NCBI GenBank assembly: GCA_025362655.1
Contig: JANYFM010000023.1
Span: 1-40,577, forward strand
Direction: 5' to 3'
Length of the DNA: 40,577 nucleotides
Source of the DNA: Hyphomicrobiales bacterium
GTDB lineage: Bacteria > Pseudomonadota > Alphaproteobacteria > Rhizobiales > Beijerinckiaceae
A program made the translations under genes and the position numbers. The notes beneath the pieces were generated by a model, which made no database searches, was not told where the DNA came from, and saw nothing but the letters and a program-made list of their open reading frames with translations. Positions 33,861 through 40,577 of the stretch are shown piece after piece. How positions within the stretch are numbered: the stretch's first letter is position 1; each line of letters begins with the position of its first letter.

Positions 33861-35201
33861 ATGGCGCGCAAACGGCGGCCCGTCCTATTAATGCTTCAGA
33901 TCATTGGATCGTTTTTCAAAACGACCGCCGGGCGGCTTCGCGGCAACGGCCACGGAGCGCTGATCCGCGGCTCGGCGCTGCTCGCCGCCGCCGAAATGGG
34001 CAACCGCGTCACCAGGATTTTGACCGCGGTGGTGCTCGCCCGCTCGCTCTCCACCGTTGACTTCGGCGTGATGGCGCTGATCCTCACGACTTACGAGCTT
34101 GTGCGGATGCTGATCCACAACGGCCTTGGCGCCCGCATTGTTCAAGCGGGCGCGGACGAGCTGGAGGATGTCTGCGCCGCGGTTCACCGCATCAACTGGA
34201 TTGTCGGCGCCGCGATGTGCGGGGTCCAGATCGCGGTCGCCTGGCCGATGCAGTATTTCTTCGGCGCCGAGGTAGCGCCCATGCTGTTCGTGCTGGGCGT
34301 CGTCCATCTTATATATCCCGCCGGCCTCGTGCGCTCCTGCCTCGCGCTGCGGGAAAACCGCCTCGGGTTCATGGCGGGCATGCTGTTCTTTCAGATATCG
34401 CTGGACAACATAGCCACCGCCGCCCTCGCTGTGATGGGTTACGGCGTTTGGGCCGCGGTGCTGCCGAAAATCGCGGTCGCGGTGCTCTGGGTGATCATCA
34501 CGCTGAATTGTGTCAAGCCGATCCGCAAAGTCGCTTACACGGCCGAAAAAATGCGCAACGTGATCGCTTACGGGCGGAGCGTTCTCGGCGCGGAGACCCT
34601 GAACACATTCCGCGCCAATGCCGACAAGCTCATCGTCGGCAAAGCGCTGGGCATGGAGGCATTCGGCATTTATTCATTCGCGACCAACACCGGTTCCGGC
34701 ATTGCGACCGGCCTTGCCGGCGCGCTCGGGCAGGCCTTCCTTCCCTATCTTTCCAAGGGGCGCGAAAATTCCGATTTGCGCGCCCGCTTCATGCTGACAG
34801 TCAGCGCGATGTCTCTGGTGATCATGCCGCTGGTGACCTTGCAGGTCGTGCTGGCGCCCTGGTATGTGCCGATTGTTTTCGGCGAGAAATGGACGCCCGC
34901 CATTCCCGCGCTGATGCTGATGTGCCTCGGCACGCTGTCGCGGCCGCTGGTTGTCGCGACCTCGCAGCTTTTGCGCGCGGCGGACGCGGTTGATCTCGAA
35001 TGGCGGATATCAAAATACAACGCCATTCTGTTCGTGCTCGCCATCATCGGCGGCCTCCCCTTCGGCGTCGAGGGCGTCGCCGGCGCGCTCGCCGCGGTCA
35101 GCATCATTCCCTCGATGATTTTCGCCCGCGCGGCGCTCAGCCACGCGACGCGCGACCGGTCAAAAACCCCGTCATCCACTTTGGCGGAGGCCCACGCGTG
35201 A
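33861..35201 (+). CDS. Polysaccharide flippase (Wzx/PST, MOP superfamily)
   Basis: A membrane protein of about 446 residues with roughly 12 hydrophobic segments. It opens with GHGALIRGSALLAAAEMGNR and VVLARSLSTVDFGVMALILTTYELVRML, the pattern of polysaccharide-transport flippases (RfbX/WzxC branch). It would turn undecaprenyl-linked repeat units across the inner membrane. Starts at TTG 33822 or ATG 33891 are also possible. Its TGA overlaps the next GTG (GTGA), so it is coupled to the GT2 gene. Together with the Wzy-like and Wzz-like genes it defines a Wzx/Wzy pathway. Confidence 0.9.
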   Translation: MARKRRPVLLMLQIIGSFFKTTAGRLRGNGHGALIRGSALLAAAEMGNRVTRILTAVVLARSLSTVDFGVMALILTTYELVRMLIHNGLGARIVQAGADELEDVCAAVHRINWIVGAAMCGVQIAVAWPMQYFFGAEVAPMLFVLGVVHLIYPAGLVRSCLALRENRLGFMAGMLFFQISLDNIATAALAVMGYGVWAAVLPKIAVAVLWVIITLNCVKPIRKVAYTAEKMRNVIAYGRSVLGAETLNTFRANADKLIVGKALGMEAFGIYSFATNTGSGIATGLAGALGQAFLPYLSKGRENSDLRARFMLTVSAMSLVIMPLVTLQVVLAPWYVPIVFGEKWTPAIPALMLMCLGTLSRPLVVATSQLLRAADAVDLEWRISKYNAILFVLAIIGGLPFGVEGVAGALAAVSIIPSMIFARAALSHATRDRSKTPSSTLAEAHA

Positions 35202-36139
35202 GTGAAGCGCCGCTCTTTTCCGTCGTGATCCCCTGTTACAACAGCGAGGCCACGCTGGCGGAAACCATTAACACCGTCCGCGCGCAGTCGCTGGCGGATT
35301 TCGAAATCATCGTGATCGACGACGGCTCCTCCGACGGCTCGCTCGCGGCGGCGCGCAAAATGGCGGAGACGGATTGCCGCGTTCACGTGATCTCCCAGGC
35401 CAATGCGGGCGTGTCGGCGGCGCGCAACCGGGGCGTCGCGGCGGCGCGCGGGAAATTCATTGCATTGCTGGACGCTGACGATCTCTGGGTCCGGGATTAT
35501 CTCGAAATCCATCTGGCGCGCATGAACGGCGATCCCCTGCTGGGCGTGTCGTTTTCCGCTGTCGGCTTTATGGAGGCGGACGGCAGGCCGACCGGCGAGC
35601 GCTCAAGGCCGCGGCTTTCCGGGCTGACGCCGGCGGATATTCTGTCGACGAACCCCTGCACAACGTGCTCGGCCATGGTGATCCGCGCGGAGGTCTTCGC
35701 GCAGGCCGGCAGGTTCCGCGAATCCCTGCGCCGCGCCGAGGATCAGGAATGGCTGTTCCGGGTCGCCCTGACGCAATGGCGCATAGAGGGCGTTGATGAT
35801 CTTCTCGTCCGCTACCGCAACAGCCCCAACGGATTGTCCGCCAATCTCGACGGCATGTACGAGGGCTTCCGCGTCATGCTCGAATCCGCCGGGGAGGCCG
35901 CGCCCGATCTCGTGCGCCGCGCCGGACCGCTGGCTGCCGGCCGGATGCTGCGTTATCTCGCCCGCCGCGCGCTGCGGCTTAATCTTGACCGCGGCATCGC
36001 CCGCCGCTTTATCGCGCGCGCTCTGGCAAAAGCGCCCGGGATGCTGCTGTCCGAGCCCAAACAGACCATCGCTACATTGGTGGCGGCGACGATTCCCGGA
36101 GTGAACACGCTGCTGTTCCAAATTCTCCGAAAAACCTGA
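35198..36139 (+). CDS. Family 2 glycosyltransferase (first of tandem pair)
   Basis: A 313-residue GT-A fold glycosyltransferase. It begins FSVVIPCYNSEATLAETI, has VIDDGSSDGS near residues 39-48, and the metal-binding DADDLW at 92-97. An acidic RRAEDQEWLFRVA near 185 fits the catalytic region. The start is GTG 35198, overlapping the flippase stop by four bases, with GGAGG eight bases upstream; a longer frame from 35000 lies inside the flippase gene. The C-terminal part (GLSANLDGM, then RYLARRALRLNLDRG) resembles the next gene, which suggests a tandem duplication. It would add a sugar to the lipid-linked repeat unit on the cytoplasmic side. Confidence 0.93.
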   Translation: MSEAPLFSVVIPCYNSEATLAETINTVRAQSLADFEIIVIDDGSSDGSLAAARKMAETDCRVHVISQANAGVSAARNRGVAAARGKFIALLDADDLWVRDYLEIHLARMNGDPLLGVSFSAVGFMEADGRPTGERSRPRLSGLTPADILSTNPCTTCSAMVIRAEVFAQAGRFRESLRRAEDQEWLFRVALTQWRIEGVDDLLVRYRNSPNGLSANLDGMYEGFRVMLESAGEAAPDLVRRAGPLAAGRMLRYLARRALRLNLDRGIARRFIARALAKAPGMLLSEPKQTIATLVAATIPGVNTLLFQILRKT

Positions 36140-36151
36140 GGCCGGATATCC

Positions 36152-37150
36152 ATGCCGCTCGTCACCGTCATCATTCCGCTTTATCAGACGGAAAAATTCA
36201 TCGCTGAATCCATCCGCTCCGCGCTGGCGCAGACTTTCGCGGATTTCGAAATCCTCGTTATCGATGACGGATCATCGGACCGGGGGCCGGAAATCGCCCG
36301 CTCCTTCGCCGATCCGCGCGTGCGCGTTGTGACCCAGCAAAACCGCGGGCTGGCGGGAGCGCGCAACACCGGCATCCGCGAGGCGAACGGCCGCTATCTC
36401 GCGTTCCTCGATGCCGATGATCTCTGGTCGCCGGCAAAACTTGCCGAGCACGTGAAGCTGCTTGATTCCAACGCGGACACCGGTCTGACATTTTCCTGCT
36501 CCGAGCTTATGGACGACAGCGGAAGTCGGATCGGCCTCGTGCAAAGACCGAAGGATGAGCCCTTCACCGCCGAGCATGTGTTTTGCCGCAACCCCGTCGG
36601 CAACGGCTCCGCGCCCGTCATCCGCCGCGCGGCGCTTGATGACATCGCGTTCTTCGACGAAACGCTCGGGCGCGAATGCTGGTTCGATGAAAGCTTCCGC
36701 CAGTCGGAGGATATCGAATGCTGGACGCGCATCGTCACGACAGGCAAATGGAATTTGGCGCTCGTCGACGCGCCGCTGACGCTGTACCGGGTCTCCGACA
36801 GCGGCCTCTCCGCCAATGTCGACAGGCAGCTCGCGACTTGGCGGCGGTTCCGCGCCAAGGTGAAATCCTACGCGCCGGAGCTCGAGGCGCGCTGCGGCGA
36901 TCTCGCGGAGGCCTATCAGCTGCGCTATCTCTCGCGCCGCGCGGTGCGCTCCGCTGACGGATCGGCCGCCCTGAAACTGATAATCGGCGCTTTGCGTCTT
37001 GATTCGTCGATCCTGCGCCGCGAGCCTTCGCGCACGCTTGTCACGCTCGCAGCCGCCGTGGCGCGCCGCTGTCTGCCCGGCGCGTGGTTTGGGGCGCTGG
37101 AGCGCGCCGCGATCCGCGCGACCGGCCAACTGGCTTCGCTGCGCCCCTGA
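36152..37150 (+). CDS. Family 2 glycosyltransferase (second of tandem pair)
   Basis: A 332-residue GT2 enzyme: VTVIIPLYQTEKFIAESI at the start, VIDDGSSDRG near 37-44 and DADDLWSP near 87-94. It contains an acidic QSEDIECWTRI segment near 190 corresponding to the catalytic region, and GLSANVDRQLATWRRF near 220. It shares the same order of motifs and a similar C-terminal tail with the preceding gene, 12 bases away. Sequence differences in the middle (residues 95-180) suggest different sugar or acceptor choice. It ends nine bases from the convergent polymerase-like gene. Confidence 0.93.
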   Translation: MPLVTVIIPLYQTEKFIAESIRSALAQTFADFEILVIDDGSSDRGPEIARSFADPRVRVVTQQNRGLAGARNTGIREANGRYLAFLDADDLWSPAKLAEHVKLLDSNADTGLTFSCSELMDDSGSRIGLVQRPKDEPFTAEHVFCRNPVGNGSAPVIRRAALDDIAFFDETLGRECWFDESFRQSEDIECWTRIVTTGKWNLALVDAPLTLYRVSDSGLSANVDRQLATWRRFRAKVKSYAPELEARCGDLAEAYQLRYLSRRAVRSADGSAALKLIIGALRLDSSILRREPSRTLVTLAAAVARRCLPGAWFGALERAAIRATGQLASLRP

Positions 37151-37159
37151 ATTTCAGCC

Positions 37160-38443
37160 TTATTCCCCGAGACGCGCCCCATAGGGGCTAAAAAAGCGGC
37201 GCCGCGACGCGATCCCGATGACGATCAGGCCGGGCCAGAACAGATAGCTCAGTATCTCCAGGTTTTCGCCGAACGTGTAGAACGTGATGACAATGGTCAC
37301 GGCGAGAGCGGCGCGCGCGACGCGGTCGCTCTGGCCTTTGATTGTCATCTCAATAATCGTCCAGGCCAGCGGAATGGCCAGCGCCATAAAGCCGACGATG
37401 CCCTTGACGAAAAGCAGCCCGTACCAGGAGTGGTGGGAGCCAATGGGCATGTGCTCGACGATTTTGGGTCCGATTTCAACAACGCCGTGTCCGAACACCG
37501 GAGCTTCGCTCTGCCAGCGGTGCTTTGCGATGGAGCCGAGCACCGCGCGCACGCGCGTCGAATCGGCGCGCGCCGCGTTAAAGCTGTTCGTCAGCCCTTC
37601 ATAAAGCGCCAGAATCTGCGGCAGCGCGAAACCGCCCAGCGTCCCGCCGGCGGCGCCGAGAGCGGCGGTGATCGGACGGGTGAGATTGCAAAGCATCAAA
37701 GTCAGCCCGATCACGCCAGGCACGACAATCAGCGCGAGCCGCGAGGCCGCCATGACGCAAATGACAATGCTGCTGGCGATCCCGACCCATTTCCAGAATG
37801 TGTCGCGCTCATAAAGCGCAAACACGAAAGCGATATTCGCGACGAAGGCGGCGGCGGGGGACCATGGCGCAAAGAAGCGCCAGCGCATCGCGCCGTTTGT
37901 ATCGTCAATGCTGTTGAATTCCACGGCGAAAAATTCCGGGCCGGGGCCGCCGATGATTTGCAGCGGCGAAATATACAGGGGATGCGGCAGACCGGCGAGG
38001 CCCGCGAGGATAAAAACCGGCACAAGCAGAAGCGACTGGAGCGCCAGAACATTGGTCGCGCGGTAAATGATGGAGGCGCGGACGCGCATCATCGCGCCGA
38101 CAAAGGGAAAGACGAACATCAGCGCCCAGCCCTTCGCCCAGCCGACAGCGGATTTGATCAGCATTCCCGCGCCGAGGCCGAAATCAAGATGAGCGACGAT
38201 GAGGGCAATGAGCATGGCGGCCATGCTGACGGTCCAGATATGCACGCCGGGCGGCACGCGTTCGCGCCCAAAGCCGGACTCGCCGCGGATGTATCGGCGC
38301 GCCGCCATGGCGAACAGGCACCAGCCCAGCACCGGCGCGACGACGTACAGCGCGCCGAGGAGCCAGTAAAACCAGGTCCAGACGATGAAATGCCAGATCA
38401 GTTTTTCTTCCGGCGTTTCCGGACGAAGAGTTGGCGCATCCAT
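37160..38443 (-). CDS. O-antigen ligase/Wzy polymerase-like membrane protein
   Basis: A 427-residue inner-membrane protein with about ten hydrophobic segments. Near residues 325-365 it has a periplasmic-loop pattern VFGHGVVEIG, then SHHSWYGLLFVKGIVGFMAL. This corresponds to the G.G......H..y...l.e.G..G motif of the Wzy_C/O-antigen ligase family, ExoQ-like included. It would polymerise or transfer repeat units in the periplasm. ATG 38443 has GGGTG six bases upstream; ATG 38455 is an alternative. Either start overlaps the Wzz-like gene by 46-58 bases, indicating tight coupling. Confidence 0.86.
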   Translation of the reverse strand: MDAPTLRPETPEEKLIWHFIVWTWFYWLLGALYVVAPVLGWCLFAMAARRYIRGESGFGRERVPPGVHIWTVSMAAMLIALIVAHLDFGLGAGMLIKSAVGWAKGWALMFVFPFVGAMMRVRASIIYRATNVLALQSLLLVPVFILAGLAGLPHPLYISPLQIIGGPGPEFFAVEFNSIDDTNGAMRWRFFAPWSPAAAFVANIAFVFALYERDTFWKWVGIASSIVICVMAASRLALIVVPGVIGLTLMLCNLTRPITAALGAAGGTLGGFALPQILALYEGLTNSFNAARADSTRVRAVLGSIAKHRWQSEAPVFGHGVVEIGPKIVEHMPIGSHHSWYGLLFVKGIVGFMALAIPLAWTIIEMTIKGQSDRVARAALAVTIVITFYTFGENLEILSYLFWPGLIVIGIASRRRFFSPYGARLGE

Positions 38444-39819
38444 GCGAGCACCCATGCGGCGGAAATGAGAATGGAGCCGGCGAGGCCGCCGGCGATGGCG
38501 TAGATGATCAAGGGCGCTGATTTCGACTGCGGGAGATCGGGCGCGGCGAGAACCTGCGTCAGGGGATAAGACGCATAGACATCGGCCTTGTTCGTATCGA
38601 GACGGGCGACCGCCGAGGTGAAGACGGCTTCCGCGACGAGATGGTCTTTCTTCAAGTCCTCAAGCCGCGCGACTTTGCTGTTGAGGTCCTTGATGCGCTG
38701 CTCCTGCTCCGTCAGCCCCTGCTCCAAAGCCGCAAGCTCGCGCCGTTTGCCGTCCGCCTGCGCCTCGCCGGTGACGATTTGGCGCAGCATGTCCTCGCGC
38801 GATTTGACGTTCAGAATATTGACGATATCGGGCAGCCCCTTGCTGGCGTCGATGCCGTTCTTCCTGGCGATTTTCTTGAGCGTCTCCAGCGCCGCGTCGC
38901 GGCGCACGCGGTCTTTCGCATAATAGGGGTTTTTCGGCCCTATCCAGTTTGCCATCGCTGTGACTGCGGTGTTGGCATCGACATATTCAGTAAAGGTTTT
39001 CGCAAACAGCGGGTCCGCCGCCAGCGAAAGGGCGGTCGCGGCCAGTTTCGGCGTCACGCCAAGCCGATCGCCGAGGCTGGTCTGCTCGGCATCGAGCCGC
39101 TCCACCTCGCCGCGCAAATCGCGCGCCTTGCGCCGTGTCTCCTCCAGACTGGTGCCGATTTCGGTGAATTGCTCGACGGAGACCACGCCGCTGTCCTGTT
39201 GGTTCTCATAAATGCGCTGCCGCGCGGCCGTGAGGTTTTCGCGGTAGGAGCGCAACGTCTCGCGCACGCTGGCGGCGCGGCGGTCGATCTCGTCCTTCCG
39301 AAGGATATCCAGCTCCGCCATGAAAGCGGCGACCACCGCCTCCGCCCGGGCTTTCGCCGCCTCGGGCGAATTGCCGCCCATTTCAAACATCATCAGCGAC
39401 GTCTCATCGACGAGCTTCACCCGCGGCGAGCCCAATTGCGACAGGGAGACATTCATCGCCGCGGCGGCTTTTTTCAGAACCGTCTCGCTCGTGGCGATTT
39501 CGCGGTAGATGACTTTGGGGCTCATCGAGGGCGTTGAGAACGGCGACGACGACTGGGTGGAGGTCTGGCCGATTGAATCCAGCGAGACCGAGGCGCCGGA
39601 GCCCGAGCCCGGCAAAATGAACGTCCATTTGCTGGAATATGAAACCGGCGTCAGCAGAAAATAGGCGATGGCGAGCGCCCAGATGCCGCTGATCGACACC
39701 GCGGCTCCAAGCAAGTAGCGCCGCCAGTGGTTTCTTTCAGGCCAGGTGAAAAAAAAGCTGTGAAGCTTGGACTTCGCGGCCCGCCGCAGCGACAGATTTT
39801 CCTGTGTGACAACGGACAT
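38398..39819 (-). CDS. Wzz/GumC-type polysaccharide co-polymerase (chain-length regulator)
   Basis: A 473-residue inner-membrane protein with one transmembrane helix near residues 35-57 and another near 440-460 (APLIIYAIAGGLAGSILISAAWVLAW), then a basic tail RKRRKKN. The large periplasmic part between them is mostly helical with coiled-coil character (about 160-240 and 350-420). The Wzz-type start is SSKWTFILPGSGSGASVSLDSIG. It lacks a C-terminal tyrosine-kinase domain, so a separate kinase would be needed if one is used. No kinase gene is in the window. It would set polymer length together with the overlapping polymerase gene and the OPX protein. Confidence 0.9.
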   Translation of the reverse strand: MSVVTQENLSLRRAAKSKLHSFFFTWPERNHWRRYLLGAAVSISGIWALAIAYFLLTPVSYSSKWTFILPGSGSGASVSLDSIGQTSTQSSSPFSTPSMSPKVIYREIATSETVLKKAAAAMNVSLSQLGSPRVKLVDETSLMMFEMGGNSPEAAKARAEAVVAAFMAELDILRKDEIDRRAASVRETLRSYRENLTAARQRIYENQQDSGVVSVEQFTEIGTSLEETRRKARDLRGEVERLDAEQTSLGDRLGVTPKLAATALSLAADPLFAKTFTEYVDANTAVTAMANWIGPKNPYYAKDRVRRDAALETLKKIARKNGIDASKGLPDIVNILNVKSREDMLRQIVTGEAQADGKRRELAALEQGLTEQEQRIKDLNSKVARLEDLKKDHLVAEAVFTSAVARLDTNKADVYASYPLTQVLAAPDLPQSKSAPLIIYAIAGGLAGSILISAAWVLAWMRQLFVRKRRKKN

Positions 39820-39839
39820 GGCTACGCAACGCGGGCTGC

Positions 39840-39856
39840 GGCGGGGCAGCCCCGCC
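39840..39856. repeat. Short hairpin in the leader of the chain-length gene
   Basis: GGCGGGG and CCCCGCC pair perfectly around a three-base loop, starting 21 bases before ATG 39819 (minus strand). No good ribosome-binding site is seen at this start. The hairpin could affect translation, but in GC-rich sequence a seven-base stem may be chance. Confidence 0.4.
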
Positions 39857-39912
39857 GTTCCCGCTCACCATGCTGAAACAGAGTGAATAATCCGTTGCGG
39901 CCGCCGCGCCGG

Positions 39913-40314
39913 TTAGTCGCCGGTCCGCTCGCGCTCGTTGTTTTGCGGCGGCGGGGGCGCGGCGATAGGCCCGCCGTGAATGACAAGGCACGTCCGATAG
40001 CCCTCAATTCCGCGGTAAGCGGCGGCCATCGATTTTTGCCACGCGTTGCAGGCGGCGCGGGAGGGGAAGCAAAAATAACGGTCCTGCCAGTCGAGGCTCT
40101 GGCCGGCGGATAAGGCGCGCGCCGAGCGGCCGCCGGCAAAATGACCCAGCCAAACCGACGGCCAATCCGCAGCGGTTTGCGCAACCGCGCAATTGGGTCC
40201 GCCGGATTCGAGGCCGTAATTCTGCGCGAAGGCCGGAATCTGATGCGATGTGACCGCCATCGCAAGGCCGGCAAACCCTGCCGCGAGCGATTTCCAAAAT
40301 GAACATGCGGGCAT
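39913..40314 (-). CDS. Small secreted cysteine-containing protein, unknown function
   Basis: A 133-residue protein that was not recognised. A signal peptide (1-31, ending PAFAQ) is followed by about 100 residues with four cysteines (in GPNCAV, YFCFPS, RAACNAW and RTCLVI), spaced so that two disulfides are possible. It is aromatic-rich around DWPSVWLGHF and DWQDRYF and ends in a proline-rich tail (IAAPPPPQNN). ATG 40314 has GGAG six bases upstream; a longer frame starts at 40347. It lies 93 bases before the chain-length gene on the same strand and may be in its operon. A link to polysaccharide is only positional. Confidence 0.72.
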   Translation of the reverse strand: MPACSFWKSLAAGFAGLAMAVTSHQIPAFAQNYGLESGGPNCAVAQTAADWPSVWLGHFAGGRSARALSAGQSLDWQDRYFCFPSRAACNAWQKSMAAAYRGIEGYRTCLVIHGGPIAAPPPPQNNERERTGD

Positions 40315-40360
40315 AACAGTCTCCAGCGCGGCGAATGGTTCGGACACATAATTCCAAGGG

Positions 40361-40393
40361 CTCTATGGATTGACCTGTGGTCAATCCATAGAG
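40361..40393. repeat. Perfect 15-base inverted repeat with TGT loop
   Basis: CTCTATGGATTGACC and GGTCAATCCATAGAG are perfectly complementary around three bases. The element lies 46 to 79 bases upstream of the secreted-protein gene and contains no T-run, so an operator or mobile palindromic repeat is more likely than a terminator. Confidence 0.75.
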
Positions 40394-40428
40394 TTCCGCG
40401 CGTCAGCGCGGGCGCGCGTTCGCGCTTG

Positions 40429-40462
40429 CCAAAGGTCATGAGTCAAAACTCATGCCCTTTGG
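40429..40462. repeat. Second 15-base inverted repeat with one mismatch
   Basis: CCAAAGGTCATGAGT pairs with ACTCATGCCCTTTGG around a CAAA loop, with one mismatch in the middle. It is different in sequence from the hairpin 35 bases before it. The stretch 40315-40577 shows no gene. Confidence 0.7.
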
Positions 40463-40530
40463 TATTATCCCAACCGCAGCCGCCGCCAAACGATTGGGGC
40501 GCGGAGCGCATCCAACCGGCGGCCGCGCCG

Positions 40531-40569
40531 AAAAAGCGGCCGGGACCGTTGCCTGTTTCGGTCCCGGCC
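40531..40569 (-). terminator. Rho-independent terminator of a minus-strand gene beyond the window
   Basis: Read on the minus strand, an 11-base perfect GC stem (GGCCGGGACCG paired with CGGTCCCGGCC, 10-base loop) is followed after two bases by five T's (A-run 40531-40535 on the plus strand). It implies that a gene transcribed toward the window ends just past 40577. Confidence 0.82.
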
Positions 40570-40577
40570 CAGCAATG

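Overview
The window looks like part of an alphaproteobacterial chromosome, probably Hyphomicrobiales (Rhizobiales) or a close relative. It is GC-rich and densely coded. It carries a NepR-type general-stress anti-sigma factor behind a perfect sigma-EcfG-type promoter, a perfect CtrA-type box (TTAA-N7-TTAA), and a glnK-amtB pair behind a sigma-54-type promoter. No phage, IS element, CRISPR array or rRNA was seen. The taxonomic call is an inference from these signals, not from a database search.

Layout. (1) 1-1844: a truncated M48 lipoprotein protease, an SNase-like secreted protein (both minus strand) and tRNA-Arg(CCU). (2) 1996-10426: a seven-gene plus-strand operon. It encodes a complete branched-chain-amino-acid-type (HAAT) ABC importer of two ATPases, two permeases and one binding protein, bracketed by two different acyl-CoA ligase-like genes. 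This suggests uptake and CoA activation of an unidentified carboxylic acid. Strong hairpins flank the binding-protein gene. (3) 14977-10430, minus strand and convergent with (2): a molybdenum hydroxylase large subunit without its partner subunits, a D-2-hydroxyacid dehydrogenase and an M24-fold protein lacking the usual metal ligands. This is probably a catabolic operon of unknown substrate. (4) 15089-18235: the NepR-like gene with its promoter, then efp facing its own modification genes epmA and epmB. (5) 18308-25061: a large MscS-type channel, a CAP-domain lipoprotein, glnK-amtB with terminator, a class I glutamine amidotransferase and an SDR oxidoreductase.

(6) 25305-40314: a Wzx/Wzy-type exopolysaccharide region. 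It encodes an outer-membrane export lipoprotein (OPX/Wza type), a fused WecG-type glycosyltransferase/polyprenyl-phosphate sugar-1-phosphate transferase, a nucleotidyltransferase-like protein with a degraded active site, a flippase, two related GT2 glycosyltransferases, a polymerase/ligase-like membrane protein and a Wzz/GumC-type chain-length protein. A divergent pair inside this region encodes a hybrid histidine kinase with an Hpt domain and an NtrC-type sigma-54 activator. A CtrA-type box lies between them. A sigma-54-like promoter precedes the fused transferase gene. Together these suggest that polysaccharide synthesis is under two-component, sigma-54 and possibly cell-cycle control. (7) 40315-40577: no gene, but three strong hairpins, the last being a minus-strand terminator for a gene beyond the window.

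The parts most likely to be under-described are the transporter/dual-ligase operon with its convergent hydroxylase-dehydrogenase-M24 operon, the orphan nepR, and the regulation and unusual enzymes of the polysaccharide locus. Start codons were chosen from ribosome-binding sites, overlaps and family lengths. Where they are uncertain the entry says so.
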